A DNA stretch of 49,611 bases from RGIG9060 sp052173655 (GCA_052173655.1 JBQMYD010000008.1:1-49611); one strand, 5' to 3'. Positions 16,459 to 25,062 are shown, counted from the stretch's first letter. Made by a program: numbers and translations. Notes: generated from the sequence alone by a model not told the origin.

Positions 16459-17082
16459 TTATTCTGCAAAAAACATCTCTTTAAAATACGGTAAATTCAT
16501 AATCCAATCGCAAAAAGTATGCCATTCTTCAAGTTTATGGGAGTGTCGTGAGTTATACATTCCAAAAACATTCTCATAATTCATTGTTATTGTTCTGGTT
16601 TGATTGTAACTTTCCGGTAAAAGTTGAATTATTGAGTACCATGCCTTTTTATTGCCTATTTTATCAGTTACAAAAATTTGCCTCTTACTCTCAAGTTCTT
16701 TTAAAACAATTTTAAGACATTCCAAAGAACTTTCTTCCATATGATCCGTACTGAAATCACTTATCTCAAAAGGTTTTGAGTGAATTTTATGCATTGTACT
16801 TGTAGAATTTGCCACTGTTCCTATCTTATAAGTATCAAATTCTTTCCACCAATAGATAGGAGCGGTAATATCCGTACAAATAAAAATTTGTCTTACGAAT
16901 TTGCGATGATCACTTCCTGCCTTGCATAATTTTCTGGCAAGAGTTAAATCATTAGTTCCAAAAATAAAATTTCCGTTAATATCAACCGTTGAATCCATCT
17001 TATCCCAGCTGTTCATAGGATTTCTGGCTCCACGGATTGCATTTTCAAAATTCATTACAGCAGTTTTTTCAAGTTTAAGCAA
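16459..17082 (-). CDS. ThyX-like fold protein lacking the canonical flavin motif
   Basis: 207 residues from TTG 17082, with TAAGGAG about 6 nt upstream. The segment YWWKEFDTYKIGTVANSTS is placed like the ThyX signature (RHR..S.NE.S.RY) but the RHR is replaced by KEF. The C-terminal LPESYNQTRTITMNYEN and HKLEEWHTFCDWI resemble the LPLS..T...N and AQ.EIR region of flavin-dependent thymidylate synthase. I infer a ThyX-superfamily fold with altered chemistry; thymidylate synthase activity is doubtful. Similar proteins, as I recall, occur in Firmicutes and phages as uncharacterised. It has its own probable promoter downstream of Hsp33 and is followed by the ASCH gene. Confidence 0.6.
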   Translation of the reverse strand: MLKLEKTAVMNFENAIRGARNPMNSWDKMDSTVDINGNFIFGTNDLTLARKLCKAGSDHRKFVRQIFICTDITAPIYWWKEFDTYKIGTVANSTSTMHKIHSKPFEISDFSTDHMEESSLECLKIVLKELESKRQIFVTDKIGNKKAWYSIIQLLPESYNQTRTITMNYENVFGMYNSRHSHKLEEWHTFCDWIMNLPYFKEMFFAE

Positions 17083-17128
17083 TTTTTTCTCCTTAGGATA
17101 AGTAGTATCATCTAAAAGTGTTGAAATA

Positions 17129-17157
17129 AGTATAGCGACAGTAAAAAAAATTTTCCA
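17129..17157 (-). promoter_or_regulatory. Promoter of the ThyX-like/ASCH pair
   Basis: Minus-strand TGGAAA (17157-17152), 17-bp spacer, TATACT (17134-17129). Transcription from about 17122 would leave a leader of roughly 40 nt containing the TAAGGAG site. Confidence 0.5.
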
Positions 17158-17171
17158 CTACCATGCTTTCT

Positions 17172-17212
17172 TTCGGTACATAAAAAATTTCTACAAAAAA
17201 TCGAATACCGAA
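17172..17212. repeat. Inverted repeat between hsp33 and the ThyX-like gene
   Basis: TTCGGTA (17172-17178) and TACCGAA (17206-17212) are perfect 7-bp arms 27 nt apart, just downstream of the hsp33 stop and upstream of the next promoter. No T-run follows the hairpin in the hsp33 direction, so it is a poor terminator; it could be an operator pair. Confidence 0.35.
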
Positions 17213-17218
17213 TATCAG

Positions 17219-18166
17219 TTATATTTCTGATAACGAAATATGATATATGCTTCCGCAATTATGGCATATAATTTCCAGAGGATCATCTCCATTTTTCTTT
17301 ATGTCGGACAGTTCTTCAGAATTGAGTTGTCTTACTCTTCGTATAAAATTTTCTTTTGTGCATCCGCAATCAAATTTTATATCTCTTGTCAAAGCAACGT
17401 TCGGATTAAATTCACGAAAAAGCCCAAAAATGATATCTTCCATATCACCTCCCTCACTAAACCATTGTCCTAAACTGGGGCAACAATTAAAAGCATGTTC
17501 AATTTTAGGTGTAATATCATCATGCATTTCTGAGTCGATTTTTGATTTTTTGATTTTCCCTCCAAAATCCGGCATTTTTTGCAAGAACATTCCTCCTGCC
17601 CCTGTAACTCTGCCTTGTTTATCCATCAAAATTGAAGTAGAAAATGCAGTTTTTATCTGTTCCGACTGTTCAAAATACCATGTAAGATCTTTTGCAATGT
17701 TTTTGTGTACAATTTCTACCGTACCTGTTTGAAATTCCTTTGAGCCTTCAGGCAGTCTGCTGATTGATAAGGTTCCTTCTCCAAAAAATCCGGACAAATC
17801 CCAGCTTTCAAGAGGTTTATCTATGGGAATAGGATTTTGAAGCAAATAACCTCTTACATATCCTGCACTGTCTGCATTTACGCAAAAACCTGCTGCAGGG
17901 CCGTTAGTATCGTAGCGAAAGTTTAACTGTTCTTTTCCTTTCATAGTTGGAATTAGCAGTGCACCGGAAATACATGCAGCACCTAAAATCTGTGTTTCCA
18001 GAATTCCAAGATTATGCTGAAGTCTCATGCGGTTTACAAAACGTGTTCCATGAAAAAGGGCACCTCTGTATCTTCCATCCGCCAAAATAAAAATTGTCAT
18101 TTTATCAGGGAAAAGAGCTTCAATAAAATTCTCAAGTTCTTTGTCAGTGTATTCTTTATAAATCAT
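17219..18166 (-). CDS. hslO: Hsp33 redox-regulated chaperone
   Basis: 315 residues. The N-terminal part reads LADGRYRGALFHGTRFVNRM..HNLGILETQILGAACISGALL, and the C-terminal redox switch has the four zinc cysteines as DCGC (about 266-269) and CHNC near residue 300. In known Hsp33, oxidation releases zinc and activates holdase function against aggregation. All four cysteines are present, so redox control should be intact. A good promoter ends 6 nt before the ATG, implying a leaderless mRNA. First gene of the leftward cluster, followed after 136 nt by the ThyX-like gene. Confidence 0.92.
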   Translation of the reverse strand: MIYKEYTDKELENFIEALFPDKMTIFILADGRYRGALFHGTRFVNRMRLQHNLGILETQILGAACISGALLIPTMKGKEQLNFRYDTNGPAAGFCVNADSAGYVRGYLLQNPIPIDKPLESWDLSGFFGEGTLSISRLPEGSKEFQTGTVEIVHKNIAKDLTWYFEQSEQIKTAFSTSILMDKQGRVTGAGGMFLQKMPDFGGKIKKSKIDSEMHDDITPKIEHAFNCCPSLGQWFSEGGDMEDIIFGLFREFNPNVALTRDIKFDCGCTKENFIRRVRQLNSEELSDIKKNGDDPLEIICHNCGSIYHISLSEI

Positions 18167-18172
18167 ACAAAA

Positions 18173-18201
18173 ATTGTACCACTTTTTTGATTAAGAGTTA
18201 A
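18173..18201 (-). promoter_or_regulatory. Promoter giving a leaderless hsp33 transcript
   Basis: Minus-strand TTAACT (18201-18196), 17-bp spacer, TACAAT (18178-18173). The ATG begins at 18166, leaving 6 nt, so the start site should coincide with the A of ATG. No Shine-Dalgarno lies between. Confidence 0.65.
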
Positions 18202-18253
18202 GAATAAAAAAAAAGAGATGACAACCTATAATTTTAGGAGTAAAATTTTTTGT

Positions 18254-18281
18254 AAGTAGATAATGAACAATATGTCTACTT
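18254..18281. repeat. Inverted repeat upstream of the enoate reductase/aconitase-X operon
   Basis: AAGTAGA (18254-18260) and TCTACTT (18275-18281) are perfect 7-bp arms with centres 21 bp apart, two helical turns. They lie 22 nt before ATG 18304, immediately ahead of the AGGAGG site. Candidate operator; no consensus promoter was identified beside it. Confidence 0.45.
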
Positions 18282-18303
18282 TTAAACTTTTAGGAGGCCG
18301 CAA

Positions 18304-20358
18304 ATGGATAAAACCTACGACCCGCTTTTTACAGCGTGGAAAATCGGAAATGTGGAAATCAAAAACCGAATTGTAATGACTTCAATGGGAGGAACTTCGC
18401 TTTTCGGCTGGCTGGAACCTAACCACTTTGATGAGGAAGCTGCAAATTTTCTTTTAGAACGGGCAAAAAATAATGTTGGACTTATTTTACCGGGGATTGC
18501 TCCGATCAGAGATACTTTGGGAGGAAAATGGCTTTATCAGGGAAAAGGAAAATTCAGAAAATTAAAAAAATTTATGGATGAATTCCATAAAACCGGATGT
18601 AAAATGTTTGTTCAGTTAACAGCAGGGTTCGGACGAAGTCTTGCCATTAATGATATCATGGTAAAAGCAAGTAAAAATAAGGCTTTGGGAGCCTTGATGA
18701 AACCTCTTTTAAACGTTGACTATCTTACTGCCAGTGCAAGTGCAACTCCTAACCGCTGGGACGATTCTTGTACTTCAAGACCACTTACAAAAAAAGAAAT
18801 TAAACAAATGGTTAAGGCTTTTGCAAAAACTGCAAAATTGTGTATGGATGCAGGGGTTGACGGTGTTGAAATTCATGCTGTTCACGAAGGATATCTTCTT
18901 GACCAATTTACAATGAAGTATACGAATTTACGTACTGACGAATACGGCGGAAGTTTTGAAAACCGATACAGATTTCCTGTTGAGATTGTTCAGGAAATAA
19001 AAAAACTTTGCGGCAAGGATTTTCCGGTTTCTCTTAGATACTCGGTAGTTTCAAAGACAAAGGGCTTTGGAAAGGGTGCGTTACCGGGAGAAAATTATGT
19101 TGAAGTAGGTCGAGATATGACAGAAAGCGAGAAAGCCGCAAAACATTTGCAAAATGCCGGTTATGATATGCTTAACTGCGATAACGGAACTTATGATGCC
19201 TGGTATTGGGCTCATCCGCCTATGTATATGGACGAAAATTGTAACCTTGAAGACGTTAGTCACATAAAAAAATTCGTTGACATTCCTGTTGTTTGTGCAG
19301 GAAGAATGACTGCAAAAGCAGGTGCAAATGCCATAGCAAACGGCCAATTGGATGGTATGGGAGTTGCAAGACAATTCCTTGCCGATCCTGAATGGGTCAC
19401 AAAACTCATGGCAGGTAAAGAAGAAGACATCAGACCTTGTATTTGCTGTCATAATGCGTGTTTCAATATGGCTCACTATAACGGAGTTGCCAACGATCAA
19501 ATTCTAAGTGATAACAAGGGAATGGCAAGATGTGCAATAAATCCTACTACAATGCAACACAAAAAATACAAAATCGTAAAAACACGAAATCCTAAAAAAG
19601 TTGCAATTGTAGGAGCAGGTATCGGCGGAATGGAAGCGGCAAGAGTTCTGGCTTTACGCGGACATACTCCCGTTATTTTTGAAAAAGGCAACAAACTTGG
19701 AGGAGTTTTCAATGCAGCCAGTAGCCCCGTCTTTAAGGAAAAAGACAGAGAGCTTTTAGCTTGGTATGCAAAACAACTAAAAGATCTTAACATCAGTGTA
19801 AAATTCAATACTGAAATAAAAGAAAAGAAAGACCTAAAAGAGTTTGACGAGATAATCGTTGCAACAGGGGCTGTAGCAAATAGACCAAGAATTGAAGGTC
19901 TTAACAAAACTCTTGAAGCTTGTGATTATCTTTATGGAAAGGAAACAGGAAACAGAGTTATTATCATTGGCGGAGGATTAAGCGGTTGCGAAATTGCATA
20001 CGATCTTTACAAAAAGGGAAAAACACCTATCATCGTCGAAATGAAAAATGACATAATTGCAGTAAGAGGTGTTTGTCTTGCAAACTCTTCATATCTTAGA
20101 GATTTTTTTGCTCTTAACAAAGTTGAAGTTCACCTTGATACTTCACTTTTAAAAGTAACAGACAAAGGTGTTCTTGTAAAAGATAAGAGCGGTAAAGAAT
20201 TTGAAATCCTTGGAGACACCGTTATTTCTTCTATGGGATATCATCCTGTTCCTGTATTCAAAAAAGAAAAGCATACTCATTTAGTAGGGGACTGCGGACG
20301 GGTAGGAAACTTGCGAACTGCAATCTGGAAAGCATGGGATGTAGCAATGAAAATATAG
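18304..20358 (+). CDS. FMN/4Fe-4S/FAD enoate reductase (Old Yellow Enzyme, 2,4-dienoyl-CoA reductase type)
   Basis: 684 residues, preceded by AGGAGG. The N-terminal barrel carries OYE landmarks: IKNRIVMTSMGG, VDGVEIHAVHEGYLLDQF and TDEYGGSFENRYRF. A cluster motif follows (CICCHNACF near 379 and the fourth Cys in ARCAINP). Next comes an FAD domain VAIVGAGIGGMEAARVLALRGH (about 434) and an NAD(P) domain RVIIIGGGLSGCEIAYDL (about 551). Known relatives reduce activated carbon-carbon double bonds (2-enoates, dienoyl-CoA, bile-acid intermediates). It heads an operon with both aconitase-X subunits, 22 nt upstream of the large one, so its substrate may be the product of that dehydratase. Confidence 0.9.
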   Translation: MDKTYDPLFTAWKIGNVEIKNRIVMTSMGGTSLFGWLEPNHFDEEAANFLLERAKNNVGLILPGIAPIRDTLGGKWLYQGKGKFRKLKKFMDEFHKTGCKMFVQLTAGFGRSLAINDIMVKASKNKALGALMKPLLNVDYLTASASATPNRWDDSCTSRPLTKKEIKQMVKAFAKTAKLCMDAGVDGVEIHAVHEGYLLDQFTMKYTNLRTDEYGGSFENRYRFPVEIVQEIKKLCGKDFPVSLRYSVVSKTKGFGKGALPGENYVEVGRDMTESEKAAKHLQNAGYDMLNCDNGTYDAWYWAHPPMYMDENCNLEDVSHIKKFVDIPVVCAGRMTAKAGANAIANGQLDGMGVARQFLADPEWVTKLMAGKEEDIRPCICCHNACFNMAHYNGVANDQILSDNKGMARCAINPTTMQHKKYKIVKTRNPKKVAIVGAGIGGMEAARVLALRGHTPVIFEKGNKLGGVFNAASSPVFKEKDRELLAWYAKQLKDLNISVKFNTEIKEKKDLKEFDEIIVATGAVANRPRIEGLNKTLEACDYLYGKETGNRVIIIGGGLSGCEIAYDLYKKGKTPIIVEMKNDIIAVRGVCLANSSYLRDFFALNKVEVHLDTSLLKVTDKGVLVKDKSGKEFEILGDTVISSMGYHPVPVFKKEKHTHLVGDCGRVGNLRTAIWKAWDVAMKI

Positions 20359-20380
20359 TCAAAATTCAAGGAGAGAGCTA

Positions 20381-21673
20381 ATGTACAAAGCAAAAATGAA
20401 ACTGACTGATGAACAAAAAGCCATTCTAAACGGAAGTCAAGGAGAAGTTAAGGCAAAAGTTATGGAAACAATTGTCCGCTATGGAGATCTGTTTGAAGCG
20501 GAAGAATTGGTAAAAGTAACTCACGGACAGGGGCATCTTGTAACTTCATTCGGTCTTTCGCTTTTAAAACCTGTTTACAAAACAATGGATGAACTTATAG
20601 GAGCAGGGCTAAAAGTAGAAGAAGGTTTCACTATGGATCCAAGACCTTACGATCCTGTAAATGTAAAATACAGTCTTTTAGATAAACTTCTTAACACTGC
20701 GATTTTGTACAAAAAGCAAAATGACTATGAAGCACAACTGGAAAAACTGGGTCTTATAAAAAAAGATGCTTTCAGTTGTGCCTGCTACTTTGACCTGATG
20801 GGAAATATTCCTAAGAAGGGCGATATACTATCATGGGCGGAATCCAGTGCTGTAAACTATGCGAATTCAGTTTTAGGAGCTCGTTGTAACAGAAATTCCG
20901 GCATGATAGATATTTTCGGTTCGATAATCGGTTATGTCCCAAAATTCGGACTTTTGACAGATGAAGGAAGAAAGGCAAAATGGAAAGTTATTGTAAAAAC
21001 TTCAAAAAAGCCTCTTCCCCAAATTCTCGGCTCTGCCATAGGTATAAAAGTAATGGAAGAAGTTCCTTACGTTGTGGGACTCGATAAATGGATAGGTTCT
21101 CAACCGGATGAGGAATGCAAGTCTTATTTAAAAGATTTTGGTGCTGCAACTGCTTCAAACGGAGCCGTAGGTCTATATCATGTAGACAAAATTACACCCG
21201 AAGCAATTGAACTGGGCGAAAAACTTCTCGTTCAAGATTACAAAGAATACGTTATTGACGATGAAGAACTGGAAAGGGTTTATAGCTCATATCCTGTAAT
21301 GTGGAAAAAGCCGGAATTGGAAGGCAATTTAGCATTTATAGGCTGTCCTCACCTTTCTTTAAACCAACTTAATGAATGGGCAGAAAAAATAGTTTCAACA
21401 TTGAAAGCAAAAGGTGGCAAAAAAGTTATATGTGAAACCGTTTTATGTACCGCACCTCCTGTTTTTAAAGAATTTGAAAAGTCTTTAAAATACAAGGAGC
21501 TTCTGAAAACGGGAGCAAGAGTTACTTCAATTTGTCCTTTAATGTACACCTCAAATCCTCTTACAAAATCAAGGCGAATAATGACTTGTTCAAATAAACT
21601 TAGAACTTATTCCATTGCTCGTTACTACAAAGACGATGAATTGCTTGATTACATCACAGGTAAGGAGAGATAA
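20381..21673 (+). CDS. Aconitase X large (catalytic) subunit
   Basis: 430 residues, AAGGAGAG before the ATG. MKLTDEQKAILNGSQGEVKAKVMETIVRYGDLF is the typical opening of aconitase-X large subunits. Family features include VTHGQGHL, SCACYFDLMGN, WAESSAVNYANSVLGARCNRN, and the candidate metal-ligand cysteines in IGCPHLS, ICPLMYTS and TCSNKLRTYS. Characterised members dehydrate cis-3-hydroxy-L-proline in bacteria or mevalonate 5-phosphate in archaea, using an Fe-S or other metal centre. Which substrate applies cannot be read here. It is followed by the small subunit gene after 2 nt and preceded by an enoate reductase, an uncommon combination to me. Confidence 0.88.
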   Translation: MYKAKMKLTDEQKAILNGSQGEVKAKVMETIVRYGDLFEAEELVKVTHGQGHLVTSFGLSLLKPVYKTMDELIGAGLKVEEGFTMDPRPYDPVNVKYSLLDKLLNTAILYKKQNDYEAQLEKLGLIKKDAFSCACYFDLMGNIPKKGDILSWAESSAVNYANSVLGARCNRNSGMIDIFGSIIGYVPKFGLLTDEGRKAKWKVIVKTSKKPLPQILGSAIGIKVMEEVPYVVGLDKWIGSQPDEECKSYLKDFGAATASNGAVGLYHVDKITPEAIELGEKLLVQDYKEYVIDDEELERVYSSYPVMWKKPELEGNLAFIGCPHLSLNQLNEWAEKIVSTLKAKGGKKVICETVLCTAPPVFKEFEKSLKYKELLKTGARVTSICPLMYTSNPLTKSRRIMTCSNKLRTYSIARYYKDDELLDYITGKER

Positions 21674-21675
21674 AA

Positions 21676-22116
21676 ATGAAAATTTTTAAAGGAAGAGTTA
21701 TTAACGGCGGATACTATAAGGGGGAAGCCGTAGTTTCCCGTCAAGGTGTAAACACACTTGCAACCTTTCAAAAGTCAGCTATTTCCGGTTCAAAAAAAGT
21801 AATCGTAGCAGATCAAAACAACCCTGATATTTTTGAAAAAAACATTACAGGTAAGGCCTTATGTTTACCACAAACAATCGGTTCTACAACAGGAGGAATG
21901 GTAATTCAAGTAATATGCTCTATGGGGACAAATCCTGCTTGTATGTTATTCAGTGAACACATCGATTCTCTTGCAGGTGCAGGTGTAATTTTATCAGTAG
22001 TTTGGGAACATAGTGAATTGATAGCTATTGATATGCTAGGAAAAGAGTTTTTAGACAGCGTAAAAACAGGAGATATAATCGAAGTAAAAGAAGACGGCAC
22101 TGTTACTGTTTTGTAA
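21676..22116 (+). CDS. Aconitase X small (swivel) subunit
   Basis: 146 residues, TAAGGAGAG before the ATG and 2 nt after the large-subunit stop. The family pattern is clear: KGRVINGGYYKGEAVVS, TGKALCLPQTIGSTTGG and HIDSLAGAGVILSVVWE, the last containing the conserved active-site serine region. In known enzymes this domain closes over the substrate held by the large subunit; some homologues are fused, here they are separate. Last gene of the operon, ended by the hairpin at 22161-22200. Confidence 0.9.
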   Translation: MKIFKGRVINGGYYKGEAVVSRQGVNTLATFQKSAISGSKKVIVADQNNPDIFEKNITGKALCLPQTIGSTTGGMVIQVICSMGTNPACMLFSEHIDSLAGAGVILSVVWEHSELIAIDMLGKEFLDSVKTGDIIEVKEDGTVTVL

Positions 22117-22160
22117 GTACAAAATTACCGACAAAACTTTGTTAAAAATTTTGCAACGAC

Positions 22161-22204
22161 AAAAACCTGATTTTCAATTTGGATGGAAAATCAGGTTTTT
22201 TATT
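22161..22204. terminator. Bidirectional intrinsic terminator between the aconitase-X operon and the TIGR03545-type gene
   Basis: A perfect 15-bp stem (22161-22175 with 22186-22200; core AAAAACCTGATTTTC) with a 10-nt loop ends in a T-run on the plus strand and, because the outer stem is A5/T5, also on the minus strand. It lies 45 nt after the small-subunit stop and 23 nt from the convergent gene's stop. Confidence 0.88.
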
Positions 22205-22222
22205 TTAATTAATCATTAATCT

Positions 22223-24481
22223 TTAATTTTTTTTATTCAAAAAATTGAAGATTCCCGTTGCTGCATCTTGGATTTCTTGACTTGAACCTCTGCTTTTCAG
22301 TGCATCTTGTACAGCAGAAGTCGCAAAAGAAGTCAATTGTCTGTTAATTTCTTGTTTTTTTGATTCAAGTTGCTTATCCAAATTTGCAACTTCGGCATTT
22401 TGTAAATTAATAAACGAAGTAATTTGCGAAAATTGAGCAATCAAATCGGTTGCAGCTCCTGTATTTTCCGAAAGTTTTAAGTTGACTTTTTTTGCAGTTT
22501 CTTGAGCTATGGAATTAATTTCACCTTTTAAAGTCTTTGAAAGCGGATTTATAAATTGGCTTGACAGCTTTTCTATATTATCTATGGAAATTTCCATATC
22601 GCCTGCTTCCGTAAAAGTTACAGTGAAGATAATCGTAAATTTTTTTACTTCTTTTAAAGCCGTGTTATACAGGCTTGAAACCTTTGCAGGTTCAAATTTC
22701 ATTCCTTTAAAGTTAAACGGAGTAATTTCCATAGAACCTTTTACAAAAAAATCTCCGGTTTTTGAATAAAAAAGCGAAGTTTTTACATCAGTTTTTGAAT
22801 CAAAAGAAAAAACTTGCAAATCAGCAGATATAGGAAGATTCTCTCCTGCGTAAAATGCACTGATAACATTTTTTGCAACAGGACGGTTATCAAAAGTTAA
22901 AGTTGCAGAATGCAAAGTATCTCCTTCTCTAAATTTTGTTTCAACTACAGACGGCTTTCCGGTAACATTTTGATTATTGGAAATATTCAAAGCCTGTGCA
23001 TTAAACAACAAATTTTTTGTTTCTTTTTCATAACCTGAAGCTAAAATTTTTTCTATATACAAGGAAGGAACGGTATTTGCCCTGTAATACACAGTACGTC
23101 CGGCAACTCTTTTTGAAGTAGAGTTTTTTATGTCGCTGTTGGATTTTTTCCTGTTTTTTGCTTTTTTACCGGCTTCCGAATTTTTTTTGCCGTTTAAAGA
23201 ACTTTGAGTCGAAAAATTTTCAGCAGAATTTAAAGCTACATTTTTTAACTTTACAGCATAAGGATAATACTTGCCGCATTTTTCGTAAAGAAGTCCCTCA
23301 ATCGTATCATTTATCATGGACTTAAAAAGTTCGGAACTAAACAGCTTTTTTGTTTCCTTTATTTTGCTATCTATCAGTTGTTTGTCAACCTTAATTGCTC
23401 TAAAAAGTTCTTTTGAATAATCATCGGCAACAGCAATATCTGTTTTTAAATCTACAGTTGTCTTTTGAATTTGCTCTTTTAGATTATCGCTTTCAATTAC
23501 GGCAGTATTGATAACTTCAATAGCATTTTTCAATACTACAGGATCGCTTATTTTTGACCAATTCGTGTTCATGATAGTATTCACACTTACAGTTAAATTT
23601 TTTACCGACTGTTCGTAATTTTGTGCAACAGAATTCCAAGTTTCAACCTTAGATTGGAGCCCTTCCGAAACTTTTAAAGCAACAGCAGGTGAAGAAAGTT
23701 CTCGTTCTATTGAAAAAAACATCTTTTCCGGTTCATATCCTGAAAACATATTTTTTAGTTTTTCGACAGCTGAACCCAAAAAATTTTCTTTGCTTTTTTC
23801 TATTTTACTTTGTGAGTGTTTTTGTTTTTTTGTAGTTTTTGGTTTTATTTTCAGTTCACCGCTTTTCTGTCTTTGAGTATTTATCGCAACACCCTCAACA
23901 GACATATTCCTTGTATGAAATTTTCCCTTTAACAAATCGCTCAATTCATAGTCAAAATTTATACTGTCTATTTCAAAAAGATTTTTCATAAAATCATTTT
24001 TATCTGCCTGCTGAAGCCCTACAATTTGTACACATGATTTTATAATCTTAACATCAACTTTTTCTATATCGGTTTTTGCTTCAAAAATTCCTTGCATAGC
24101 AGATTTTAAAGCGAACGAAAATACTACATCTTTAAAAGTAACAATCACCAATGTAAAAAAAATTAAAAAAATTGCAACTGCCGCAAGAGGAACCGTTTTA
24201 ATAGCCGGTTTTTGTGCCTTAATCTGTTTTGCCAAAATTTTAATCTTTTTTAATTCAGTACGTGTAAAAGTTCGGCTTGTATCAACTTTTTTTACAGGGC
24301 GTCCTTTTTTGTCTTTTGCATCCTGAAAAATATCACTTATTATTTTTAAATCATCAGGAATATAAATTGACTTTACAATTTTCTTTTCAAAATTTTTGGT
24401 AGAATATGTTTTTTTAAAAATTGCCGGTAATTTTTTTGCACTTACACATTTTTCCTGCTTAATTTTTTTTTGTTTTTCCAT
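22223..24481 (-). CDS. Large membrane-anchored protein of the TIGR03545 type (AsmA-like)
   Basis: 752 residues, GAGG about 8 nt before the ATG. A very basic cytoplasmic N terminus of about 95 residues precedes one membrane helix (about 98-120, VPLAAVAIFLIFFTLVIVTF). A long extracytoplasmic part begins with an AsmA/Mce-like stretch (IEKVDVKIIKSCVQIVGLQQADK..LFEIDSINFDYELSDLLKGKFHTRNMSVEGVAI). Coiled-coil segments and a second beta-rich region follow. As I recall, TIGR03545 proteins are encoded next to TIGR03546 proteins, as here (24499-25017). Function unknown; AsmA-like folds elsewhere move lipids between membranes, which would suit a diderm spirochaete. Confidence 0.7.
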   Translation of the reverse strand: MEKQKKIKQEKCVSAKKLPAIFKKTYSTKNFEKKIVKSIYIPDDLKIISDIFQDAKDKKGRPVKKVDTSRTFTRTELKKIKILAKQIKAQKPAIKTVPLAAVAIFLIFFTLVIVTFKDVVFSFALKSAMQGIFEAKTDIEKVDVKIIKSCVQIVGLQQADKNDFMKNLFEIDSINFDYELSDLLKGKFHTRNMSVEGVAINTQRQKSGELKIKPKTTKKQKHSQSKIEKSKENFLGSAVEKLKNMFSGYEPEKMFFSIERELSSPAVALKVSEGLQSKVETWNSVAQNYEQSVKNLTVSVNTIMNTNWSKISDPVVLKNAIEVINTAVIESDNLKEQIQKTTVDLKTDIAVADDYSKELFRAIKVDKQLIDSKIKETKKLFSSELFKSMINDTIEGLLYEKCGKYYPYAVKLKNVALNSAENFSTQSSLNGKKNSEAGKKAKNRKKSNSDIKNSTSKRVAGRTVYYRANTVPSLYIEKILASGYEKETKNLLFNAQALNISNNQNVTGKPSVVETKFREGDTLHSATLTFDNRPVAKNVISAFYAGENLPISADLQVFSFDSKTDVKTSLFYSKTGDFFVKGSMEITPFNFKGMKFEPAKVSSLYNTALKEVKKFTIIFTVTFTEAGDMEISIDNIEKLSSQFINPLSKTLKGEINSIAQETAKKVNLKLSENTGAATDLIAQFSQITSFINLQNAEVANLDKQLESKKQEINRQLTSFATSAVQDALKSRGSSQEIQDAATGIFNFLNKKN

Positions 24482-24498
24482 AAATTTTTACCTCAAGT

Positions 24499-25017
24499 CT
24501 ACGAATCTACTTTTACAAATTTTCCTATTATTTTTGCAATAAAAGGGACTTTATAGAAAAGTTTTTCCAACTTTGAATTCCTAAATTTGGGTGTAATCCA
24601 CTTTCTCCATATTTTTACAAAGAAAAATACTGCAAAAAATAACGGGATATATGCTAAAATTCCAAAAGCAAAAGAACCGCACACAATAGAATTATTTAAT
24701 CTTGTAAAGGAAAGAAATGGAACTTCTATAATACCTGCAAAAAAAGGCTCTACAACATTCCAAGTTAAAATTGAATATCCTAAATTATCAAAAAACGGAT
24801 CAAAAGCAGGAGCTATTAGCGTGCCGACCAGCATCATAAGCCAGTACCCTGCCTTATTAACTCTAACAAAAGCAAAAAATAAGACCAGGATATACCAAAA
24901 AAAGTTATCCTTAGGCAAAAACCCTATCAGTAACCCAAGACAAAACGAATTGGCAATTTGACCGGGCTTAGAATTTGAATTTAAAGATTTTATTAATGCA
25001 AATATTTTTTTTAACAT
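24499..25017 (-). CDS. TIGR03546-type small membrane protein (DUF2062-like)
   Basis: 172 residues with three or four membrane helices. The N-terminal SKPGQIANSFCLGLLIGFLPKDNFFWYILVLFFAFVRVNKAGYWLMMLVG followed by TLIAPAFDPFFDNLGY fits the DUF2062-related TIGR03546 family. AGAGGAT precedes the ATG. It is transcribed into the large TIGR03545-type gene 17 nt downstream, and the two are probably one functional unit in the inner membrane. Role unknown. Likely promoter: an extended -10 at 25063-25071. Confidence 0.7.
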   Translation of the reverse strand: MLKKIFALIKSLNSNSKPGQIANSFCLGLLIGFLPKDNFFWYILVLFFAFVRVNKAGYWLMMLVGTLIAPAFDPFFDNLGYSILTWNVVEPFFAGIIEVPFLSFTRLNNSIVCGSFAFGILAYIPLFFAVFFFVKIWRKWITPKFRNSKLEKLFYKVPFIAKIIGKFVKVDS

Positions 25018-25062
25018 ACTTTTATCCTCTGCAATAACCTTTTATACAACTAAGGTACGCTC

